Assembly: GCF_963422355.1 (NCBI RefSeq)
Contig: NC_085103.1
Coordinates: 603,682 to 667,681 of the forward strand
Reading direction: 5' to 3'
Length of the DNA: 64,000 bases
Origin: Corticium candelabrum
Taxonomy: Eukaryota; Porifera; Homoscleromorpha; Homosclerophorida; Plakinidae
Part shown: piece after piece, positions 55,300 to 64,000 of the stretch
Layout of the letters: each line of letters begins with the position of its first letter
Numbering within the stretch: position 1 is the stretch's first letter
The notes under the pieces: generated by a model
What the model saw: the letters and a program-made list of their open reading frames with translations, nothing else
Told to the model about the DNA's origin: nothing
Database searches by the model: none
Made by a program: the position numbers and the translations under genes

Positions 55300-58200
55300 T
55301 CCATTACTCCAGTGTTTCCTAGCATGGTCTTGATTGATGTCTCTTAATTATCTGCCTGTTCTCTAGTCGGATTCGGTAGGACACAGGGCCTGTGCTTTCT
55401 TGTACGATACCTCTGAGCCACGGGTCTCCTTTTCCAAAATTGCGAGTGTATACTAAGTCGCCCACATTAATTGATCAACCGTTCTTTGCTGCCTCGATCA
55501 TGTAGTGCTCTTTGTTCCTTCTGCTTTCCACGAACCTTTACCTGCGAGGTCCAGATGTAGGAGATCAAGTTTGGAACGTAATCTCCGTCCCATGGGTAGC
55601 TCCCCTGGAGAGATTCCTGTCGTTGTGCGTGGTGTGGCTCTGTACGAGAAAGAAACCTTGTTAACTTAGCGTCTAACGTTCACGTTTCCTTAGCCATCTT
55701 TTTTAACCCAGCTTTACAAGTCTGTACTGCTCTTTCTACTAACGCGTTGGATGCTGGATTATAGGGAGCCGTGTGAATCAGGGTAATGCCATTTGCCTCC
55801 ATATATTCTTGGAATTTCTACTCGTAAATACGGCACCATTGTCAGTGACCACCGTCTCCGGTTGCGAATAGTTGTCGAAGTTTCTCAATGGTGGTGACGC
55901 TAGTTGCCGTGTTGATAGGACTCACCTCCAGCCACTTTGAATGGGTGTCAATAACCAACAAGAAAGTCTTGTCCAAAAGTGCCTGCAAAATCCATATGAT
56001 CTCGGGCCCATGGCCGATCTGGTCACTGCCAGGGGTGCAAAGAAGCCTCCGGGGGTAATTTCTGATGCGATTGACATGCCGGACACTGTCGGACTATTTC
56101 TTCTATTCGATTGTCCATTTTTGGCTACCACACGTAACATCTTGCGAGTGAGTGCATCCTTGCAATAACCGGATGCCCCTCGTGCAGTTCCTCTAATATT
56201 TGTTCTGAGCTTCCGACGGAATAACTACTCGAGAGCCCCATAACAGAATCCGTCAATCACACTGAGTTCCGCTCTACTTCGATAGTAAGGCTCCAGTTCT
56301 TCGTCAGTACCCGCTTGTTTGCTCCACACATGTATGACCAAATTTCGCACACGGAATAGTACGGGTCCTTTCCTGTCAATTTGCTGACATGCACGGCTTT
56401 GACGGGAGTCGTGGCCAATCTCTGTAATGCCAAAAGTACCTTTTCGGGTGTGTCCGATTCTTCTCCGGCACTAACTGTTTCCTTCAGTGGCAGCTTGCTC
56501 AGGTCGTCAGCATTTCCATTCTGTGTCCCTGGTCTATTATACTATCTGGTATTGATAGGCTCCTAAAAGCATAGCCCAGCGCTGTATTATTGCTGCCGCC
56601 ATCACTGGAATAGGCTGATTTTCTCCAAGAAGTCCCAATAATGGCTTATGATCAGTTGCAATTGTAAACCTTTGCCCAAACAGATATTGGTGAAACCGCT
56701 TCACCCTAATATCACAGTCAACCCTTCCTTTTCGAGGTGTGCATAGTTCCGTTCGGCGGACGATAGAGTGCGAGATGCAAAAGCAATAGATTTGTCTACA
56801 ATTTCAGCTATCTTGTTGCACAGGACAGCAACCACGCAGTAAGATGAGGCATCACAGAACAACACCAAGGGCTTCGTGGGATTAAAATGGATCAGTACCG
56901 TGCTTGAGTAAAGCTATCATTTCGAATCTTGAAAAGCCTTGGTCTGCCTTGCATTTCCCTGCCATTTAGTCTCTTCCATCAGGAATTCATACAGTGGTTT
57001 CAAAGAGGTTGGTAACTGAGGTAAAAACTTTCCATAGTAATTGACCAATCCCAAATAGGTCTTCAGTTGGGCAACATTAATGGCTTGGTGTTTCTTTAAT
57101 TGCCTTCACCTTCTCTTCTGTTGAGTGCAACCCATCCTGATCGATTTTATGCCCGAAGTATTGTACGGATAATTGCAAGAACTGGCATTTCGACAACTTA
57201 ACTCTGAAGCCTCGTTCACAATATACAAAAGACCACGCGTCGCGTCGACCGGTTCTGGAATAGGAACAAATCCTATCCAATCCGTCGCGTCTTGTCGCGT
57301 CGCGAAAAGCTTGTTTACAATTTGCGGCCTCCTTTGACGCTACGCGAAGCGAAGCGAGGTGTATTGTAAACCAGGCTCTAGACCGGCTCCCTGTAGCCGT
57401 TGAGACACTTCCCTTAGGTTTTCGCATGCTCTTCATACGTCTCCTCCGTGAGCAACATGTCATCCAGGTATACAATGACATGCTTTAATCTTTGTAACAG
57501 GCTGTCCATAATTCTCTGAAAGATCGCAGGGTCGAAAACACTCCAAATGCCATCCTGTTGTCTTGAAATAAGCTCCAATAGGTGTTGATTGTCAAATATG
57601 GTTTGGCGGACTCCTCTAACAAAATGTGTTGATATATGCCCGTCTGAGATCTAATTTAGTGAGCTGTTCCCCCCAGCCAATGTGCTAAACAAATTCTCTA
57701 TTTTCGGAACGGGGTACTGATCTCTACTAAGGACTTGATTGACTGTAATTTGATAGTCCCCGTAAATTCTAACTGAACCATCTGATTTTAAAATAGGGAC
57801 TATAGGGGCCGCCCACCTTGAGAATTGTACAGGTTCCAACGTCCCCTCCTCAACAACTCTATCTAGTGCATTCTCAATCTTCTCCTTGAATGCATATGGG
57901 ACAAGTCGTGCTTTGCAAAATCTGGGTTTGGCTTGCGGGTCCACATGCAGTGCTGCTGTAGTACCCTGTAGCGTACACAACTCTTCTTTAAACACATCAG
58001 CATACCTTTCAATGATTTTTTTGTGGTACTTTTTCCCCGCCTGTATGTTCAGCAGTTGATTCCAGTGAAGCTTGATTACTGCTAACCATTCCCTCCCCAT
58101 CAAGTTCGGGCCATTGCCTTTGATGATCAACAAGGATAGCCGGACGGTTTGTCCTTCACACTTCGCTACAATGTCCACTTCTCCCAGTGCCTCCAGTGTC

Positions 58201-59247
58201 TCTCCACTGTATGTTTTCAACGTTACGTGGGGTTTTCGTAATCCGGGTCTCTCTCTACGCTTCCACAATTTTTTGAACAGAGCTTGACCTATTACCGACA
58301 CTGACACTCCCGTATCCACTTCCATTAGTATCTCATTTCTATTGATTACCACCCGCTCCCATAATGGACCCTTCCTTGGTGGGTTTCCAATGCGGTGTAT
58401 TGTGTGAACTTCTTCCTCTTCTCCTTCCTCTGAGATGTCATCGCTAGTGTCTACACAGTGGCCTGCTTCTCTACCTTTCTTAGTAACTGGAGGCGTTGTG
58501 TCTTGCAAGTCCTCGCGAGATGCCCCGTCTACTTGCATTTGTGGCATGTAAACTCTTTGAAACGAAATGTGGAAAATGAGTGATTTTCGTTACATCTGTA
58601 AACACCTGCTCTTTGGTTTATGTTGTTTGTCTACAACATTGGCAGTTTCTTCTGGCCTCCGCAGTGTGGTGTTAACTTCTGCTGTTTGCATCTCCTGTGA
58701 ATTCTTCTCTGTTGTTTCTATAGATCGAGCTTTCTTGAATGCTATGTCAAAAGTCAGTTCGGATTCAGTCAACAAGGCTCTTTGAATACGGTCATGCTTC
58801 ACCCTGCAAACCAATCGATCACATAACATATCATTGGTAGTCTCCTTGAAGTCACAATGTTCTGCCAGCTTCCTCAATATTGCCACATAGTCTGCAATTG
58901 TCTCCCCATCCTGCCGGCTACGAATGTTAAATTGGTACCTTTGTACTATTATGGACGGTCTAGGGTTCTAATGTCCTTGCAGCAAGGTGACGAGCTCATG
59001 GTAGTCTTTTTCAGCTATTCCGGTTGGAGCTGCCAAAGTCCTGGCCAGCTGATACGTTTTCGGCCCACATGTGCTCAGGAGGATGGCCTTTTTCTTCTCT
59101 TTCTCTTTGATTCCGTTGGCTTCAAAGAAAAGCTCCAATTAATCGTTCACAATAATTCGTCCATTCCTCCTCGCTCGCTTTGAAGAGGCCCACCTGACCA
59201 AATAACGTCGTCATATTCTCCTCACTCACAATCCTCGTCGCCAAATG
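55300..59247 (-). mobile_element. Ty3/gypsy LTR retrotransposon, frameshifted
   Basis: Read on the minus strand. Gag starts at ATG 59214, with YVAILRKLAEHCDF near 58890. Next come a retropepsin-like site (LMEVDTGVSVSVIG), the RT start (VPYAFKEKIENALDRVVEEG, then GDYQITVNQVL), the RT end (KCQFLQLSVQYFGHKID near 57150), an RNase H region and an integrase with a C-terminal part near 55380-55480. Several frameshifts, and a small insertion in RT, show it is inactive. A possible LTR/primer-site boundary is near 59247, but I found no second LTR near 55300. Confidence 0.82.
57230..57385. mobile_element. small insertion inside the gypsy RT
   Basis: Between the RT segments encoding GAGL and RGFRVKLSKC lie about 150 bp of unrelated DNA rich in cgtcgcg words, with a short inverted pair (gtttacaat and attgtaaac). 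Removing it would bring neighbouring RT segments together, so it is probably a nested MITE. Confidence 0.55.
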
Positions 59248-59770
59248 TGGTATTATGACCTCTTAGACGTCTGATCGCTAACAAATGTGTTCAACTCCCC
59301 GTATGTTCTCGCAGTCCTTTTCGCTAATTCTACCTTACTACAACAAGCACAATACGTTTTGCAGACTCAACTGGTATACTATGACAAACTGTCTTTAGTA
59401 CGTGTAAGTACAGTAAGTATATGGCTCCGAAGTGTAATTAGTGTGAATTCAAATTTGTGTGTTGCGGCTGGAATATAGCCTCGAACCTAGAATCATTTCG
59501 CCTAGATTAATGCAACCTTCACGCTACACGTAGAGAACTCTTTCTTGTTGACTGAGATTATGTTGCCTAGCGAATTAATTAACTAGTTCCTTTGTTGTAT
59601 AGCTATGTGTAGTCTTTCTGTTTCGTCTTTTTTGGCTTTCTTTTATGTTTAATTTGCACCATGCTTAGTTATGTGTGCGACGCAGATGTATAATAATAAT
59701 ATTAATCAGAGCCGGTCTAGATAACCTCGCGAAGCCATGATCACATGCGGGAGAGCCAAAGTGATTAATC
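59248..59770. other. 5' flank of the CHD1L-like exon
   Basis: No gene seen. May include part of a gypsy LTR (from 59247 upward on the plus strand) and then the promoter of the SNF2 gene. Confidence 0.35.
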
Positions 59771-59784
59771 CTAACGCGCGTTAG
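59771..59784. promoter_or_regulatory. 14-bp perfect palindrome before the CHD1L-like start
   Basis: ctaacgcgcgttag reads the same on both strands and ends 8 bp before the ATG. Its acgcg core resembles sites for cell-cycle regulators. Function is inference. Confidence 0.35.
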
Positions 59785-59791
59785 CGAAACT

Positions 59792-60010
59792 ATGAACTCC
59801 CTATGGAAACGTGTTGCCCCTCTTGAAAAGTGTTTGGACTCTGGCAGGAGTACAAATGACGTAACGGAAGATGCTCTTCGTACTAATGGTTTGCAGAACC
59901 TTGTTCCTCATAGCTACCAACTGGAGGGAATCAAATGGCTTCTAGAATGTCACTCAAATGGACATGGTTGTATTCTAGGAGATGACATGGGTCTTGGAAA
60001 AACGTTACAG
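59792..60010 (+). CDS. CHD1L/ALC1-like SNF2 ATPase, first exon
   Basis: An ATG-initiated 73-codon exon ends at acgttacag|gtactt in phase 0. It contains [18 protein letters not shown] and [15 protein letters not shown], the start of an SNF2 ATPase domain with its Walker A motif (DxMGLGKT). The short N-terminus before YQLEG fits CHD1L (ALC1), a PARP-dependent nucleosome remodeller, better than larger CHD or SMARCA proteins. No later exon is recognised to the end of the window; a LINE remnant lies downstream. It may be a gene with a long intron running off the window, or a fragment. Confidence 0.7.
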
Positions 60011-60479
60011 GTACTTGTTTTAATATCTTCAACTTACTGTCTAGGTTGGACTGCTCTAATGCATTTGCATGAGCAGCATTCGTGAACATCAATTAATTAT
60101 AATATTTAGATGAGTAATTAGCATATTTGGCCATTTAATTTTGACTAATACCTAATGGCGTTGCATATGTCTGTTGGTTGCTGTGTTATTTTGGCTAAAA
60201 TATTTTTGGTATGTAATTGCGACCTTGGTTTAGAATAGTTGATTTAATTAATAGTGCATTTTTGAAAAGTGAACAGATAATTTGAAAAAATTAACACCTG
60301 GTCTTATCAAGGTTTTTTATTTGAGTTAGTACTATGGTATGTGTGCTTGTTACTCTATATTGACTGTTGGCTAGGCATTTCATGAGATAAATCTATATTG
60401 TAGTGTTTCATAATACTCTTGCTTGTTGCAATCTTTAACTTTTGTCTTTCCTAAACTATACCGGTTGTATTTTCTGCCC
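60011..60479. other. intron-like DNA after the CHD1L-like exon
   Basis: AT-rich, no open frame or repeat family recognised. Confidence 0.4.
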
Positions 60480-60553
60480 AATTATCCGAATCAGGCAACT
60501 AATTATCTGAGTCGGGCAACCAATTGTCCTAGTCAGGCAGCCAATTATCCGAG
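60480..60553. repeat. 21-bp tandem repeat, about 3.5 copies
   Basis: Imperfect units of the form aattatccgagtcaggcaacc stand head to tail. Confidence 0.8.
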
Positions 60554-60720
60554 ACGTTGTGTTATGCAGATACAGGGTTCTCGCTAGAAATTTTTGGGAG
60601 CGTGGTGGGATGGGTGGGTCCATGACGCATGCAGTCTGCTCTACAGTTGCATAGTCTAAGTCGGGCATGCGTAGACTCGTGCCCAGTCCTCCTCCGTGCT
60701 AGGTTGCTACACCACTTGCG

Positions 60721-63296
60721 CTAGCTGTCACGTGTGTATAGGTCCATGTGGGTTCGCATGTGTGGTTGGCTTAAGTGTGAAGGAGGACTGGTACCATATC
60801 TTGTCATGTGATACATTTTGAGTCTAATTAAGTTATTTTGCTCAACCCACTGGTCTCGCCTAAGATTTCTAATAGTTTGCAAAGACTCGGCTAAATGACA
60901 CAGAAGGTGGTAGATTAGCCTAGAGCCTAACAACTTGTCTCGGCTTAAATACTCGCCAAACTTCTTTTTCTGTTTCCTCCAACTCTTGAGTTTAGTTTTA
61001 AACTGCTTATGAGACTTCACCATTGATCCATACAAAAGCCCATGTCGTGGCTTACCAACTGCCATCCAGGCAGAATAGTCCTTATTTGAGGCTCGTTTTA
61101 ACCTCTTCAATTCATCATTTTATCTCAGTTGCTTTGTCATCTTGTTTTTCCTCATTGGAATGCATGGTTTTGCAGATATCGTTATCGCAGAGGACACATT
61201 ACATAGAAGGCTTGTATTGAAAGACTGTGCTCACACAGAAGTGGTTCATTGCATATTGCAGTTTCTAGAGGGATGTATATCAGTTCTAAATCCATTTCTA
61301 AAATTCGTTGATACTTGTTGAGGTCTGATTCAGTTGCCTCTTCCATAACAGCTGTTTAGAAACCAGGCGATGACTCTTCTCATTACTACCAGTCTTAACA
61401 ACAATATCCATAGACATCATTATAGCCCAGTGATCAGAAGACACATTTCCACCTTTTTGGCCTACAAGACTCTCAACAAGTCCCTGTATAGATTGTGATA
61501 CGCATGCATAATCAATCCACGATTTCTGACTAATATTGTAATTGTGCTATGTATTCATGCAGCTTGCATTAGAATCCCTAAGACCCACAGCTGTAAAGCT
61601 ATGTTCCAACAAGAAAGCTCCCAGTCTGCCAGAAAAACAACTGATATATCGCACATCAGTGTTAACATCACCTAATAACAAAACATGGTCATGTTGCACA
61701 ACTTCTAGAGTCCCTTCCAAGAAGCCGAACTACATGATGTACTCATCCAAAGCATTGCCATCATCGTAGTCTACAGGCATATATAAGGTTATTACAAGAA
61801 TAACCCCATATGACGTCATCTTGACCATCACCTGTCTATCAGATGTACATGTAACAGGAAATATTGCATGTTCAAAGTCTGTACCATAATAGTGCTACCC
61901 CTTCAAATGGTCTACCTGTTACCACCTGATACGCCTCCATAGGAGACTTGGGTGTATATACAACATCATCTGATACAGATGACAATACTTTTAACTCTGC
62001 TGGGTTCAACCAATGTTCTTGTAAAGCTAAAACATTTACTTCCTGAAAAAGCTCAGCAACATGATCTTCAGAAGATCGAAAACCTTGACAGTTAAAAGAG
62101 GCAACCTTGAGACTAGCCATCCCAATGAGGTTGTACAGGTCCTTGTCTTGTCCAACTCAGCACGAATATCCAGGATCTCACCCTAACATTCTCAGGCCAG
62201 AAAGTTACATCCAAAAATTTCTCTTTATCTTGTAAGGAAACTTTCACTCTTGCACTGTTAAGTTCCATAGAACTTTGACGTCATCAGATGACATGATCTC
62301 ACTTCAACTTCATTCCTCTTCATGTACTCTACAACATGCCCCTCCTTAACATTCTCTAACATGTTGCCCACATATACATCCCATGTTTCTCTAACGTTCT
62401 TTTCCACTCCTATCAAACTCCCAGTCTCCTTTTTCATTCCCACAACGGCAGTTACTTTTCTCGTTTAAGAGATCCCACAAGAGACCACTTCTCACTACTT
62501 CTGTTTCTCTCTTCACTTCCATTTCTTGTAACAGCCTTGTCATCACTCACTAAACGAGATTGTTTCTGTCCAAAAATCACTTTGTCTGCGTATTTTCTAG
62601 ACTGTTCCTCTGTCACTTCACCTGGTTTCTTTTCAGTACATTTCCGTAGTGAACCCACTTCCTCTGTTGTCTTGTTTCTTAGGTTTCTATTACCACTGCC
62701 ACTTCACTCACCTTCTGCTCTATCACATTCAATTCCTCATTTATTTCCTTAACCACACTCTGAAAATCCTCTACCACACTCTGAATGTCCTTTTCCAAGT
62801 TGGAAGTTATCTTTAGTAACTTATCTTCACACTCCAACCCAGCTGTATCAATGTCAGTAGCAAAGCTCTTTTTATGACCTTTTATAGTTCCTTTATTTTA
62901 TTTGCCAAGCTGCAACCAACCTTCTCCATAACAGCTTCTCCATCAACCATCTCAAATGGGTATATGAGGAAACCTATTTATATCAATAGTAGCAAACCTT
63001 AGTAAACTCACTTTGTACGCATCAGCTTCCATCAAAAGTCGAATGATGTTTTCATCAGCTTCAGTCTTCTTCTTCGTACCAGTGTTCTTCCTTGTTATCT
63101 TCCTGACATGACTAAGTTCTTTCTCTTTTGAAGCGGCGTCAAATATGAGTAACTTTGCCCTCTTTGTCTCTCCTGCATCAAACCCCTTCTTCATGACATC
63201 CCCAAGTGTGTTGAGAGGGGCACAATGCATCTTGTTCTGTAGGAAGCATAAAATACTACAAACAACCACGTCGCTAGAATTGTTTGGACACGCCAT
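60721..63296 (-). mobile_element. non-LTR retrotransposon (LINE) with ORF1 and endonuclease remnants
   Basis: Read on the minus strand. An ORF1-like start at 63296 (CSILCFLQNKMHCAPLNTLG, then AGETKRAKLLIFDA), with a coiled, charged continuation in broken frames to about 62200. An APE-type endonuclease follows from 62120 (SLKVASFNCQGFRSSEDHV, ALQEHWL; later HDHVLLLGDVNTDV after a frameshift). A linker region follows (KRLKRASNKDYSAWMAVG, PRHGLLYGSMVKSHKQFK). The reverse transcriptase that should come next, below 60721, is missing. Several frameshifts: inactive. Confidence 0.78.
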
Positions 63297-63309
63297 CTTA
63301 TATCCGGGA

Positions 63310-63315
<6 letters not shown>

Positions 63316-63382
<67 letters not shown>
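63316..63382. repeat. (TA)n then (GATA)n microsatellite
   Basis: About 33 bp of TA followed by about 34 bp of GATA units, directly beside the 5' end of the LINE remnant. Confidence 0.96.
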
Positions 63383-63383
<1 letters not shown>

Positions 63384-64000
63384 GATAACCTCGGTAATTT
63401 AATATGTAGGATAATTTTTGTGTTATCGTAATTATTCTAAATATAGCGCCTCTAAATAATAATTATCAAATCTAAATGGCTCCCCAATTAGTTAGTGTGT
63501 AAAAATAATTAATGTCTCCAAAAGGCGCCTCACTTAGAGGGGTGCTTAGGTAATTAGAGTCGTAGGGCTTATTGTAGAATTTAAGATACTACACCACTAG
63601 AAAAAGAGGAAAACATGTTAGGTGCACCCTAAACCTGTGCTTTGCAAATCCTCAAAAACGCTGTTCCTCAATTACCACGTAAGAGGGGTGCTTCAATTAG
63701 AATAATTATGGTAATATTCTTATTATTTTATTGATATTAATTTTGCACTCCATCTTGAGGCTCTGGATCTGGTCTGTGGAGCTATAGGCTATTATCCCAC
63801 ATTCTTTTGTAAGAGCCTGGATTTGTGGCTAATGTCACCTTTACTAAGTAATATAGTATTGTGTTTCATTACTGTAGTATGGAAGTCTCATACATTCCTT
63901 AGCTATATAGCTGTCAAACTTTGGACTCCTATCTACCATTTCTGAACGTGGCACACTCCTACTGGAGTGTGGCACAGCGCCCCTCTGCTACGTTGTAGCG
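63383..64000. other. window end, no recognised gene
   Basis: AT-rich DNA. Words such as gaggggtgctt recur near 63536 and 63686, hinting at a decayed repeat. No exon supported. Confidence 0.4.

Noticed and set aside
59247..59600. 5' LTR of the gypsy element
   Set aside because: The boundary tgtggtattatgacc looks LTR-like, but no second copy was found near 55300, so it is not called.

Overview
This is eukaryotic, animal-type nuclear DNA. Genes are split by short GT-AG introns, the repeats include (CA)n and (TTAGGG)n, and the coding sequence includes a receptor with immunoglobulin, ZU5 and Death domains, an ER membrane complex subunit (EMC4) and a CHD1L-type helicase exon. The mix of animal receptor domains, very small introns and a heavy load of DNA transposons, DIRS, Ty3 and non-LTR elements suggests an early-branching invertebrate. 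A sponge is my best guess, but nothing here proves it.

Host genes. (1) 949-7376, minus: a multi-exon membrane receptor with signal peptide, three Ig domains, an FN3-like domain, a transmembrane helix, ZU5, a UPA-like region and Death. The inside resembles UNC5 netrin receptors, but the outside is different. (2) 9020-9891, plus: a three-exon four-helix membrane protein. (3) 11287-11990, plus: a weak multi-exon membrane protein candidate. (4) 14966-15446, minus: the 3' exons of EMC4. (5) 32981-40980, minus: an 8-kb exon for a protein of about 2,660 residues with a VLIG/GBP-like GTPase, three tandem Cys/His-rich units and a C-terminal VWA domain. A small exon at 46795-46920 fits it in splice phase. 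(6) 59792-60010, plus: the first exon of a CHD1L/ALC1-like SNF2 ATPase whose remainder I cannot see.

Mobile DNA. The centrepiece is 22095-29063, a 7-kb DNA transposon with terminal inverted repeats and a 9-bp target duplication. It carries a transposase-like gene (Cys-Cys finger, DUF6589-like region, polyQ, C2H2 finger) and, converging on it, an apparently intact RecQ-type helicase. This fits the AcademH lineage. The transposase has one in-frame stop. An internally deleted 1.1-kb relative lies at 19854-20982. A 2.3-kb foldback element (29068-31405) abuts the large element. Other copies: foldback or MITE elements at 12393, 13116, 14389, 16758, 31876, 45033, 50837, 54393 and 54806; DIRS (47735-49915); Ty3/gypsy (55300-59247, minus); a LINE (60721-63296, minus); and fragments of hAT, pogo, THAP and a non-LTR retroelement.

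The layout is a few host genes separated by nested transposon debris. No RNA gene, CRISPR array or operon was seen. Splice sites were read by eye with phase checks; exons marked uncertain need transcript data.
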